Of a stretch of DNA of 64,000 nucleotides, positions 53,727-62,670 are shown in pieces; positions within the stretch are counted from its first letter, which is position 1; every line of letters starts with the position of its first letter. The notes under the pieces are model-generated. The model was not told the origin of the DNA. It was given only the letters and a program-made list of their open reading frames with translations, and ran no database searches. Both the position numbers and the translations under genes were made by a program. Origin of the DNA: Saprospiraceae bacterium (GTDB lineage Bacteria; Bacteroidota; Bacteroidia; Chitinophagales; Saprospiraceae); the NCBI GenBank assembly GCA_022448945.1, contig JAKVCV010000013.1:121455-185454 (forward strand), written 5' to 3'.

Positions 53727-54464
53727 TTAAATATATCCTAATGCTTTAAAAATTAATAGAAATCCTGAAATTAACATCAAAATATAAACATATTTATTAA
53801 ATGCAGAGGGGTTTGTGATAAAACTATTAATCTTTTTACCAATAGGTACTGCAATAATCATTGCAGGAAATGCATATAGAAAATAGTAGCCTATCTTAGA
53901 ATTTTGATAGGAGTTCATATATACATGACTACAAATAATAAGTATTGTAAGCAGCCAAAAATAAAACTGTAAAGTAACTCTGAAAGTAGGTGGAGACCAT
54001 TGCCTTAAGGAGCCATAAATAACAACTGGAGGACCAGAAATATTGTATGCTCCTCCAAACAAACCAGAAAGTGCACCAAATATAGCAGCATATCTGTCAT
54101 TTTTGATATAAGGAATTTTGGGTGTAATTAAATTATAGATCGAAAAAATAATAATAAAACTTCCTAGAATTATCTTAATTAATGATTCATCTGCATACTT
54201 ACTCAGATATACTCCTATGGGTACAAATAACGACGCTGAAATAACGAGTGAAATGATACTTTTATACTGAATTTCTTTTCGGCCACGGACAACTATAATT
54301 GTACTACCTGCTATAAAAAGTAAGGGTATTAATGGACCAATAATTTCTAAGCTAAAATAAAGAGATAGAATAGGCATTGAAACCATTGCAAAACCAAATC
54401 CAAAAGTTGAATTAATTAAACTACAACAAAAAACTATCAGTATTATAAATAGAATAGTCTCCAT
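53727..54464 (-). CDS. TauE/SafE family membrane permease
   Basis: The 245-residue protein is an integral membrane protein with about eight helices in two similar halves. Each half begins with the family motif near GFGFAMVSMPILSLYF and GALSGLFGGAYNISGPPVVIYG (G-x-x-x-G-x-x-x-P). TauE/SafE permeases export sulfite, sulfoacetate or related anions and many have unknown substrates. It ends 2 bases before the start of the downstream glycosyltransferase, so the two are in one operon, without an obvious functional link. No sulfur genes nearby. Confidence 0.88.
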   Translation of the reverse strand: METILFIILIVFCCSLINSTFGFGFAMVSMPILSLYFSLEIIGPLIPLLFIAGSTIIVVRGRKEIQYKSIISLVISASLFVPIGVYLSKYADESLIKIILGSFIIIFSIYNLITPKIPYIKNDRYAAIFGALSGLFGGAYNISGPPVVIYGSLRQWSPPTFRVTLQFYFWLLTILIICSHVYMNSYQNSKIGYYFLYAFPAMIIAVPIGKKINSFITNPSAFNKYVYILMLISGFLLIFKALGYI

Positions 54465-54691
54465 TCTAAGATTTTTTAATTAAAGTTGTTTTGTCAAAGA
54501 AAAGATGTAAATCTACTATCTTTTAAAAGATATAATTGTACGTATTCAAGTATATAATTGGTTTTTATTTTATTATTTTCATCTTGAACGAACAAGAAGT
54601 ATAGGTTGTACCCTTAGAGATAAAAAATACAAGGTATTACAAATACTTTGTAACAAAGGGTTTTAATTTAAATGGATTTTACTTGTTTTTA

Positions 54692-54732
54692 TAAAAAGAG
54701 ACTATTGCATCTATACAATAGTCTCTTTTTGA
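54692..54732 (-). terminator. Rho-independent terminator after the gene at 54755
   Basis: AAAAAGAGACTATTG (54693-54707) pairs perfectly with CAATAGTCTCTTTTT (54716-54730) over an 8-base loop. It lies 23 bases beyond the stop of the minus-strand gene 54755-55510. Confidence 0.85.
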
Positions 54733-54754
54733 ATTGATTGAATAATCTAATTGT

Positions 54755-55510
54755 CTAAAATGTTACACCTATTCTCAAAGAAGGACGGTAAAAGGTGCGA
54801 TTCTCAATTACTGGGTTTCCATTCCAATCTGAATATTCATATTTAGCAAATTGTATGACATAACCAAAATCCATTACAAGATGTGTTTTTCTTGTAGAAG
54901 GGAATCTTATGCCGATTGAGGGTCTTAGATAGAGGCCCCCTTCTGCACGATTATTCATTAACATATCATTAATTCCTATTCCATAACCTATATTTAAATC
55001 ATAAAATATGCTTGTAGAAGTTTTCATTAAATGGCCACGTATATTTGCATATATAGGAACAAAAGAATATTGCATTAAAGTGAGACTATTCAGACTGATT
55101 CCAGCACCAATTCCAATAAGACGATGCAAATGATATCCCGATACATAGTTTACACTTAACCCCAAAGATGGGCCATTAAAATCTGTGGTTCCTATTAAAG
55201 TTCCTCCAGTAATTGAATTATACCAACCTTTTTGAGGTACATGCATTTTCCTCTTTTCTTTTTTTTGGATTTGATAATCCAAAGAAACTTCATCTTTCAG
55301 TATTTTAACTACTTCAGAAGCTTTATATACTAAAATGCTTCCACCAAGAATTTCAATTTTGATATTTTCTTTTGGGTTATATTCTAATACATAACCTTTT
55401 ATTACAGAACCATTTTCTAAATATATAATATCTTGAAAATTGGTTTGAGCATAAAGGTTAAAATATGTAAAAAGACATATTAGTACACTATAAATTTTTT
55501 TGAAATGCAT
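54755..55510 (-). CDS. Putative outer-membrane protein with N-terminal Sm-like beta domain
   Basis: The 251-residue product has a signal peptide (MHFKKIYSVLICLFTYFNLYAQ). Residues ~25-75 (DIIYLENGSVIKGYVLEYNP then KIEILGGSILVYKASEV) form a compact beta unit seen at the start of many Bacteroidota envelope proteins. The rest is barrel-like: SITGGTLIGTTDFNGPSLGL, IGAGISLNSLTLMQ, DLNIGYGIGINDML and a last strand FYRPSLRIGVTF ending in Phe, as beta-barrels do. Function unknown. It is downstream of the LVIVD gene 55620-56888 on the same strand by 109 bases. Confidence 0.72.
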   Translation of the reverse strand: MHFKKIYSVLICLFTYFNLYAQTNFQDIIYLENGSVIKGYVLEYNPKENIKIEILGGSILVYKASEVVKILKDEVSLDYQIQKKEKRKMHVPQKGWYNSITGGTLIGTTDFNGPSLGLSVNYVSGYHLHRLIGIGAGISLNSLTLMQYSFVPIYANIRGHLMKTSTSIFYDLNIGYGIGINDMLMNNRAEGGLYLRPSIGIRFPSTRKTHLVMDFGYVIQFAKYEYSDWNGNPVIENRTFYRPSLRIGVTF

Positions 55511-55619
55511 ATCTAATATATTTACGAATCCTTATAATAAAAATGTTGTAATAAATCTGATTTAGTATACTTACAATCCCCTCCAGAATTTATTATTTGT
55601 AAAATGGATTTATCTACTA

Positions 55620-56888
55620 TTATTTTACAACTGGAATATGACTTAACAGTTGTAAAGCAGCAGGGGAGGACGTATTGTATTGATAAAAACCATCTTGTCC
55701 CACAACTAATAAGATATTTGCATTTGGAATAGTGATTGCATCATAAGTTGGAAATGAATTATCATGAAATAATTGATTTTGACCTATATTGAATTTGTCA
55801 GCAACATCAAAGACTTTAAGTCCATCTGCTCCATCACAAAGATACAGTTTGTCATTTTCAACGCTTAATCCTTGCGGATTGGTTAAAGCTGTTGTACTTA
55901 TTAAAGATGGATTCAATATATCTGAAATGTCAATTACATCAAGTTGATTGATAAAACCCTGGCATCTGGTTCCGCTACGAAGTGTAATATATGCAAAATT
56001 TCCATTTACGAAAACAGGGTCACAGACATCAGCATGTTCAAACTCACTCAAATAAGTGGGATTTTGAGGGTTACTATTATCGTATATAAACATGCCTGTA
56101 TTTGATCCTATAAACAACTTGTCTTGATAGGGAAAAATGGTTTCAATACCCCAGCCCCAACCAATTTGGAGTTGATTAACTCTTGTAGGGTCTTCTGGAA
56201 CTGTAATATCAAATATATGCATGTCTTGGTTATCTACAACATAAAGGTTTTGACCATCAATTGCAAATCTTGCCATTGATCCTCCAATTCCTATTGCTTC
56301 TCGACTTCCACTACCAGCAGCAGCAGAAACACCACCAGTACTTACAGATGTAAATGGTTCTATTTGAGGTGTACCCCATATAGCAGGATCGTCACATATT
56401 ACTTCTTCAGTTACTTCTTCCGCATTATATTTTACTAAAACACCTAAATCAGGGTCAGTGCCGTAATTAGGAAAAGCATCATTAACTCGTTTTTCAAGTC
56501 TGATATTTTGAATGTCAGTTATATCAATTGCTAATAAATCAATATAATTATCTGCATATAGCGTTGTTCCACTCATTGCTATATCTAAATTACCTGGTAT
56601 TGCAATAAAAGCTATTTTAGCAGGACTTGAAGGATTAGCATTATCAATTACATGGATTCCTTCATCAATTTCATTAATTAGAATTAAACTTCCATATAAA
56701 TAAATTTTACCAGGATTTATCAGGTCACGTCCCGGTTCAACCACAGGATCAATTCGAATTTCATCATAGGTTTTGTAAATGGGTTCATATTTTGTATAAG
56801 TCATTACTCTTTTACAGTCATCCTTTACACATGCTGACATTAATAACAGTAAGCTGATAGTCGCAAAAAATATATTGGAATTTTTCAT
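55620..56888 (-). CDS. LVIVD-repeat lipoprotein
   Basis: The 422-residue lipoprotein starts MKNSNIFFATISLLLLMSAC with lipidation at C20. The mature part is a beta-propeller of LVIVD-like repeats with the pattern of a value shown, then a named state: IYLYGSLILINEIDEGIHVI, NLDIAMSGTTLYADNYIDLL, ARFAIDGQNLYVVDNQDMHI, KLFIGSNTGMFIYDNSNPQN and LSVENDKLYLCDGADGLKVF. LVIVD domains occur on surface proteins; binding partners are not known. Its order and wording match the paralogue at 59842-61020 along most of the length. Surface or outer-membrane lipoprotein by inference. Confidence 0.88.
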   Translation of the reverse strand: MKNSNIFFATISLLLLMSACVKDDCKRVMTYTKYEPIYKTYDEIRIDPVVEPGRDLINPGKIYLYGSLILINEIDEGIHVIDNANPSSPAKIAFIAIPGNLDIAMSGTTLYADNYIDLLAIDITDIQNIRLEKRVNDAFPNYGTDPDLGVLVKYNAEEVTEEVICDDPAIWGTPQIEPFTSVSTGGVSAAAGSGSREAIGIGGSMARFAIDGQNLYVVDNQDMHIFDITVPEDPTRVNQLQIGWGWGIETIFPYQDKLFIGSNTGMFIYDNSNPQNPTYLSEFEHADVCDPVFVNGNFAYITLRSGTRCQGFINQLDVIDISDILNPSLISTTALTNPQGLSVENDKLYLCDGADGLKVFDVADKFNIGQNQLFHDNSFPTYDAITIPNANILLVVGQDGFYQYNTSSPAALQLLSHIPVVK

Positions 56889-57145
56889 AATAAATTTTGT
56901 TTGTGTTAATAAGTGATATGTATATAAGTTATGGGTAATACTTATAGAATATATATGTTATAGATTTTATTTTAATTAAGAATACTTTTGGATTATAAAC
57001 TGCATTTAACAATCTGATTAATTAAACGCTTTCATTTTTATAAAAGTGAAATGTTATTATGATTTTAACATATTCTAGATATTAGATCATTTTTTTTAAT
57101 TGAATGAAATAATTAAAAACTAAAATACATAAAAAATTTTGGAAA

Positions 57146-57541
57146 TTAATTTGATTGATCTAACGTTTGAAATATTTGACCGGCAGCCCATAGTGAGCTT
57201 CCAATTATATTATATACAGACTGCTCTTTTGATGGTTTGACTATTACCAATTTATATGCTTCTTTTGGATTAGTATCATTTGGACTAAATTGATACATTG
57301 AGTACGATGGGTTATGAGAATAATTTTCTTGATAATTAATGGTTTGAAGGTTTTGTTTCCAAAAATAATCCTCTTTGATTCCTAGATGCAATTCTACTTT
57401 TTTGTCTACCTTTTTGGAGGTAATCACTAAAGGAACATTATCATAATGTTGTTTGAAATTAATATTAGTTAATTCTATTTGTTGTCCATATGTTGATTGA
57501 AGTGAAACAACAGCAATAATAATAAGCATTAGCTTTTTCAT
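57146..57541 (-). CDS. Small secreted protein of unknown function
   Basis: The 131-residue product has a signal peptide (MKKLMLIIIAVVSLQSTYGQ) and a 110-residue mature part, polar, with tyrosine-rich middle (NYQENYSHNPSYSMYQF) and no cysteine or recognised motif. It has a good promoter upstream (57661-57692), so it is likely a real expressed gene. It is between the LVIVD gene and the divergent subtilase gene. No family recognised. Confidence 0.65.
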   Translation of the reverse strand: MKKLMLIIIAVVSLQSTYGQQIELTNINFKQHYDNVPLVITSKKVDKKVELHLGIKEDYFWKQNLQTINYQENYSHNPSYSMYQFSPNDTNPKEAYKLVIVKPSKEQSVYNIIGSSLWAAGQIFQTLDQSN

Positions 57542-57865
57542 AAAATTTAATTTTTCTTAGTGAAATAAATTATATGTTATTTATAACATTTATTATGTCA
57601 GCAGAAGTAAATTCAATAATGATTTTTAACTTATTTATATCTTATTATTGTTTGATAATGCAAAGATAATATAAATTAAATGAATATTCAAACAAAATTT
57701 ATAATTTTTTGTTTTTAATTTAATACTCATGCTTTTTTTAACAAATTTATTACATACTTTGTAAAAGTACTGGTTCATTGTAACTATAACGCAATTAAAT
57801 AAATAGGTTACATTGTCTTCATCAAAATTTTAATTCAATTAAAAAAACCAATTAACTTTTATAAT
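57542..57865. other. 324-base intergenic region between divergent secreted-protein genes
   Basis: It holds the minus-strand promoter at 57661-57692. For the plus-strand subtilase at 57866 a sequence ATACTTTG near 57760 is close to, but not, a TAnnTTTG box. No ORF or hairpin of note. Confidence 0.5.
57661..57692 (-). promoter_or_regulatory. Putative promoter of the 131-aa gene (TTTG-N20-TATCTTTG)
   Basis: On the minus strand TTTG (57689-57692) is followed after 20 bases by TATCTTTG (57661-57668), an exact match to both elements at the ideal spacing. It is 120 bases from the start codon at 57541. Confidence 0.65.
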
Positions 57866-59776
57866 ATGAATCTTGTTTCTCAAATAATAATTTTTACTTC
57901 TATTTTTTGTTTGCTATTTAATAAGATAGATGCCCAGCAGTATTCTAGCTATACAGAATATCTAGATCTTGAACGTTTAATCATTAAATTTGATCCACTA
58001 ATAGAAAGTAATTTTAAAGATAAAACCCTGTCAAAGTTTAAGTCTATTAAATCCTGGGGTTATTTGTCTTATCCTCAGATTACGATTGCTTTTACTAAAG
58101 CAAAAAATGTAAATGAATATTTTCAGATCATTGAAGAACTAAACAATGAACCTTCTATTCAATATGTTGGAGAATATTTTAAAAACAATAAAAACCATAG
58201 CCTAGGTATTTTGAATCAGGTATTAGTTCAATTAAATGATAAATCCGAATATGATTTATTAAATGATATAGCAAATGAGTATAATGTACAATCTATTGTA
58301 CCACATCGTATGAATAATCTTTATGAATTACATATTAATAAAGATTCAAAACTTAGTGCTTTAGATTTAGCAATTAGTATCCATCAATCTAAAATGTTCA
58401 GATATGCAGAACCAAATTATCTTATTAATCCCATAGTTACTTCAAATGATTCTCTATATGACTATCAATGGGCAATTAATAACACAGGTTCTGCAATTCA
58501 ATTTAATGGAACTATTGATGCCGATATGGATGTTCAGGAGGCATGGGCAATAACAACTGGTCAACCATATATTCGTGTTGCAATTCTAGATTCAGGTGTT
58601 GATACTTTACATCCAGATTTAATGTCTAATTTAGTTAATGGATATTCGGCAATAGGAGATAGCAGTAAAGGATATCCTTCTTTCAATTTCAATAAAGATG
58701 GCCATGGGACTTGTTGTGCTGGAATTGTTGCTGCAATTGGCAATAATAATATAGGAACAGCAGGAGTGGCTTATGGTTGCAAGATAATCCCTATTAAAAC
58801 ATTTTATTATCAAAACTTGCCGGGTATTGGCACTTTACCTTATTCAACTGCTTCTTGGATGGCAGATGCAATTACATGGGCTTGGCAAACAGGATATGCT
58901 GATATACTCAGTAATTCTTGGGGGCTTCAAGATCTATTTATACCATTATTACCAGGTCCTGGAGATACATCTACTGTCAATAATGCAGTTATTCAGGCGT
59001 ATGCAAATGGTAGGAATGGAAAAGGGAGTTTGCTTTTTTTTAGCTCAGGAAATGAAGGTGATCCTCCAATATGGCCAGGTAGAGAACCTGATGCAATTTC
59101 AGTTAATGCAACATCAATGTGTGATGAGCGTAAGTATAATGGTTCTTGTGATGGAGAATCCTGGGAAGGCAATTATGGATTTGGATTGGAATTGGCTGCT
59201 CCAGGAGTGAAAATTGCTACAACAGATGCTTTAGGGTCTAATGGATTTGATGCAGGAGATTATGAAATGACTTTTAATGGTACTTCAGCTGCATGTCCGA
59301 ATGCTGCTGCTGTAGCTGCTTTGATTTTGTCAGTTGACAGCAATCTTACTGCTCATAGTGCAAGGGCAATAATTGATTCAACTGCTGATAAAGTAGGTGG
59401 ATATAGTTATTCAACAAATGCAATATATGGAACCTGGTCAGATGAACTTGGCTATGGAAGAATAAATGCATATAGAGCTGTTTCAGCAGCTTTACAAGGA
59501 ATGGCTTCCAGTACTGTAGATATTCAAACATTAGCAGATGTTACAATATATCCAAATCCATCTCAAGGAAGTGTTATCATTTCACATCAACTGTTGAATG
59601 ATAATCCTATAAGTTTAACCATATATTCATCTTTAGGGCGTTCTTTGATGATAAAGAAAATTAATAACAGCAATGAAACAGAATTATATTTACAGAATTT
59701 TCCCAATGGCACCTATTATCTTCATTTAATTACGGAAAAAACAACTATTACTAAAACGCTACATTTGATACGATAG
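57866..59776 (+). CDS. T9SS-secreted subtilisin-like serine protease (S8)
   Basis: The 636-residue protein has a signal peptide (MNLVSQIIIFTSIFCLLFNKIDA) and a propeptide of about 190 residues. The catalytic domain has Asp in VAILDSGVDTLHPDL, His in GHGTCCAGIVAAIG and Ser in FNGTSAACPNAAAVAALIL. The spacing and the NNTGSAIQFNGTIDADMDVQ lead-in are those of S8 peptidases of Bacteroidota. The last ~75 residues (DVTIYPNPSQGSVIIS, SLTIYSSLGRSLMI, LQNFPNGTYYLHLI) are a T9SS type A sorting domain, so it acts outside the cell. The gene is followed by a strong bidirectional terminator and lies between two LVIVD lipoprotein genes on the other strand. Confidence 0.95.
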   Translation: MNLVSQIIIFTSIFCLLFNKIDAQQYSSYTEYLDLERLIIKFDPLIESNFKDKTLSKFKSIKSWGYLSYPQITIAFTKAKNVNEYFQIIEELNNEPSIQYVGEYFKNNKNHSLGILNQVLVQLNDKSEYDLLNDIANEYNVQSIVPHRMNNLYELHINKDSKLSALDLAISIHQSKMFRYAEPNYLINPIVTSNDSLYDYQWAINNTGSAIQFNGTIDADMDVQEAWAITTGQPYIRVAILDSGVDTLHPDLMSNLVNGYSAIGDSSKGYPSFNFNKDGHGTCCAGIVAAIGNNNIGTAGVAYGCKIIPIKTFYYQNLPGIGTLPYSTASWMADAITWAWQTGYADILSNSWGLQDLFIPLLPGPGDTSTVNNAVIQAYANGRNGKGSLLFFSSGNEGDPPIWPGREPDAISVNATSMCDERKYNGSCDGESWEGNYGFGLELAAPGVKIATTDALGSNGFDAGDYEMTFNGTSAACPNAAAVAALILSVDSNLTAHSARAIIDSTADKVGGYSYSTNAIYGTWSDELGYGRINAYRAVSAALQGMASSTVDIQTLADVTIYPNPSQGSVIISHQLLNDNPISLTIYSSLGRSLMIKKINNSNETELYLQNFPNGTYYLHLITEKTTITKTLHLIR

Positions 59777-59784
59777 ATAAAACT

Positions 59785-59820
59785 AAAAGACCTTATGACA
59801 TCTGTCATAAGGTCTTTTTT
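59785..59820. terminator. Bidirectional rho-independent terminator between convergent genes
   Basis: AAAAGACCTTATGACA and TGTCATAAGGTCTTTT form a 16-base inverted repeat with a tiny formal loop, and T tracts follow on either strand. It lies between the subtilase gene (ends 59776) and the LVIVD gene (ends 59842). Confidence 0.85.
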
Positions 59821-59841
59821 GATGAGCAGATATATTGAATG

Positions 59842-61020
59842 TTATACGTCAATTGTAATCTCACTAATACGTACAAGTTTCTCAGGGTCTATAGCATCGT
59901 ACTGAAAGATGCCTTCAAGACCAACAACTATAAGTGTGTTATTTTCAGAATTAGGAATAACATCATAGGCTTTACGGATATCTCTATCTGCATATTGTAA
60001 ATTGTCCAATATTTTATTTTTATCAGTAACATCAAATACTTTTAATCCCTGATTCCCATCACAAAGGAAGAGTGTATTTTCTTTGACACTTAATCCATGT
60101 GGGTTATGCATTTGGTAATTACTTACGAGGGTTGGATTGTTTAGATTTGAGATGTTAACGACATCTAATTGGTTGATTGCTCTGTCACAAGGTCCTCCAC
60201 TACGTAAAGTGATATACGCAAAATCACCAGCTACTACTACTGGATCGCAAGCAACTGCATGTTCAAATTTACTTAGGAATAGTGGATTTTGTGGATTAGT
60301 ATTATCATAAATATACATTCCTTCAGTACCACCAATAAAAAGATGATCTTCATGTGGGAAGATAGTTTCCACTGTAAATTCTAAAGGAATTTCTTTGATC
60401 TTAGAAGGGGTAGAAGGCTCGGTAATGTCAAATACAATCATTTTATTGCCATCCAATACATATAATGTATTTCCAACAATCGTAAAACGGGCCATTGATC
60501 CACCTACTCCAGTAGGGTTCCCTCCACTGGTAGGCTTACCATTTGAAACGGCTTGAAACTGCGTACCTCTGATACCAATCGGTTCAGCACCATTGTTTAT
60601 TGCTAGAAGATGTTCCCTTCGCTCTTTTTCAAATGTTTTAAAAGCTCCTTTTACGCGTTTTATTTCTCCTGTTTTTGTATTTAAAGTTACGAGGTCCATA
60701 TAGTTGTCTGCATAAATAATATCACCTTTCATAGCTACATCAATATTGCCAGGTATTTTTACAAAGCCAACTTTCTTAGGTTTTGCAGGATTTTCATTAA
60801 AAACAAGATGAATGCCTTTGCCCATTTCATTGATAAGTAACATATCATCTTTAATATAAATTTTGCCGGGATTTTTTAGCGGTTGAGACGTTTTGAGTTC
60901 TATAGCTTTTTGTCGCATTTCTTCAGCTGTTTTATAGCTCAGTTCGTTATTATCTGAATTGCAACCCCAAAATAAGGAATTGGCAATTAGCGCTATTAAG
61001 CAAAGATATATGTATTTCAT
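59842..61020 (-). CDS. LVIVD-repeat lipoprotein, paralogue of 55620-56888
   Basis: The 392-residue lipoprotein starts MKYIYLCLIALIANSLFWGC with C20 as the lipidation site. It repeats the paralogue's propeller: GKIYIKDDMLLINEMGKGIH, NIDVAMKGDIIYADNYMDLV, GVGGSMARFTIVGNTLYVLD, HLFIGGTEGMYIYDNTNPQN, FAYITLRSGGPCDRAINQLD and LSVKENTLFLCDGNQGLKVF. Each blade has the hydrophobic L-x-I/V-x-D strand that gives the family its name. It ends next to a bidirectional terminator. Role unknown; the surface position and similarity to the neighbour suggest a related function at the cell surface. Confidence 0.88.
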   Translation of the reverse strand: MKYIYLCLIALIANSLFWGCNSDNNELSYKTAEEMRQKAIELKTSQPLKNPGKIYIKDDMLLINEMGKGIHLVFNENPAKPKKVGFVKIPGNIDVAMKGDIIYADNYMDLVTLNTKTGEIKRVKGAFKTFEKERREHLLAINNGAEPIGIRGTQFQAVSNGKPTSGGNPTGVGGSMARFTIVGNTLYVLDGNKMIVFDITEPSTPSKIKEIPLEFTVETIFPHEDHLFIGGTEGMYIYDNTNPQNPLFLSKFEHAVACDPVVVAGDFAYITLRSGGPCDRAINQLDVVNISNLNNPTLVSNYQMHNPHGLSVKENTLFLCDGNQGLKVFDVTDKNKILDNLQYADRDIRKAYDVIPNSENNTLIVVGLEGIFQYDAIDPEKLVRISEITIDV

Positions 61021-61241
61021 AATATGAATTCTTTTGAGTTAACAGGACAAATTATTAAATAAAAAATGTACTTGGAAAAATTAAAATTTTATAAAATTAA
61101 CAATACAATTTATCATTAGATGGATTCTAGTTAAAATTACAAAAAACTTTAAATAAAAGTTTCCAATACAAAAACTTTAATATTTCGATAAGTAATTATA
61201 TGTAGCTAATCTAAGTTTTAAATTCATCGTTTAATTAACAT

Positions 61242-62621
61242 TTAAAGCTGTAATTCTTTTTTGTTAAATACTTCATATAAAAGAACTCCAATTACAAACA
61301 AGTATTCAGTAATTATTATATAATAATTTTCTGTAAAGTCGGTACCTGAATAGCTAATGTAAGTTAATGTTATAAGAAAGGACCACAGTATAACAAACCT
61401 GAATGAAGTGAAAACTCCTATCATAATAAGAGGCGTGATATACCATGGATGTATAGTTGTAGCAAGAAAAAAATGTATTGAGTAAATAAATAACATACTT
61501 TTAAAAAAAGAATGTATAGAATTACGGTTTGATCTATTGAATGAGATTATAAAAATAATTAGAATATCTAAGATTGGAAGTGTTTTTCGAATAATCCCAT
61601 AAATATCTTCTCTTAAAAAATCTTCTAACCATTGTACATTCATAAAGTACTTATGAAAATCCCAAAGCTGCCAATATTCATTAAAAAGGCCATATCTTGC
61701 CAGATAATATATGCTTGCATTGAACTCAAAATGATTAAAATAAAGGGATATACTTGATTGTATTTTACCAACTAATTCAATATCAATAAATAGCAGAAAT
61801 AGTAATGCAGTGACTCCTAAAACAATTGTACAATATTTTATACCTTCTTTGAACCATAGTCGGCACAGAATCAGTGGTAAAAAGATGAGGGGAAGCAGTT
61901 TTATATTAACTGCAAGTGCAAATACAAATGCAGAAGTTGTCAATTGATTTTTTAACAAAAAATACAAAGCAAGAGATAGAAAAAATATCATTGCAGCTTC
62001 AGTATGTAAATTGCCAGATAATTCTATAATCACCAATGGATTAAAAGCATAAAAGAAAGCGAGGTGTACAGGTTTTTTGATTATTTTCAATATTTTGATA
62101 ACCATGATGATAGTACCCACCTCAAAAGCAATTGTTATAAGATGTAAAACAAATAAACTGGCCCCAATATTATTATCAAATAAAAACGAAGAAATAAAAA
62201 AGAGGCATTGAGTCAAAGGTGGGTAGACTGAATAGAAATTAGTAGAATTCAGATGAGGATATAACTGTTGAAGTTCTGCTGTCTCATACAAATAATGATT
62301 AATTAATTCAGAAGGCAGGTAAGCATAGGGATTGTAACCATTATATAGTAAACGACCATCCCATAGATATCTCCAAAAATCATCAGAAAGCGCTGGATAT
62401 TCAAAAGTAAAGATCAATCTCAATATGATTGCAGCAAAAATAAATTGATTTATTTTATTATCTACAAATAATTTGCTCGCCTTATTGCACCAATACAAAT
62501 AAAATATAAATGCTCCTGAAAATAAAGTGATAAAAATTAAAAAATCACTTCTGCTAACCTCATAAGCAATTAAAAAATAAGTAATTATAGAAAGTAGAAA
62601 AACCACATAATTTGTCCTCAT
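61242..62621 (-). CDS. Polytopic membrane glycosyltransferase-like protein (GT-C, GT87/DUF2029-like)
   Basis: The 459-residue protein has roughly ten to twelve hydrophobic helices. The first extracytoplasmic loop has ALSDDFWRYLWDGRLLYNGY and NPYAYLPSE, the typical acidic D-x-x-R-Y-x-W-D motif of GT-C enzymes, and later SVYPPLTQCLFF and FNPLVIIELSGNLHTEAAMI. This is the pattern of polyprenyl-phosphate-dependent mannosyltransferase-like proteins. The acceptor is unknown; likely a glycolipid or surface glycan made outside the inner membrane. It starts 49 bases downstream of the beta-lactamase-like gene stop (62671), same strand, so the two may share a transcript. Confidence 0.8.
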   Translation of the reverse strand: MRTNYVVFLLSIITYFLIAYEVSRSDFLIFITLFSGAFIFYLYWCNKASKLFVDNKINQFIFAAIILRLIFTFEYPALSDDFWRYLWDGRLLYNGYNPYAYLPSELINHYLYETAELQQLYPHLNSTNFYSVYPPLTQCLFFISSFLFDNNIGASLFVLHLITIAFEVGTIIMVIKILKIIKKPVHLAFFYAFNPLVIIELSGNLHTEAAMIFFLSLALYFLLKNQLTTSAFVFALAVNIKLLPLIFLPLILCRLWFKEGIKYCTIVLGVTALLFLLFIDIELVGKIQSSISLYFNHFEFNASIYYLARYGLFNEYWQLWDFHKYFMNVQWLEDFLREDIYGIIRKTLPILDILIIFIISFNRSNRNSIHSFFKSMLFIYSIHFFLATTIHPWYITPLIMIGVFTSFRFVILWSFLITLTYISYSGTDFTENYYIIITEYLFVIGVLLYEVFNKKELQL

Positions 62622-62670
62622 AAAAATATGGTTTTAAATTAACCTTAATATTAACAATATTAATTCTGTT

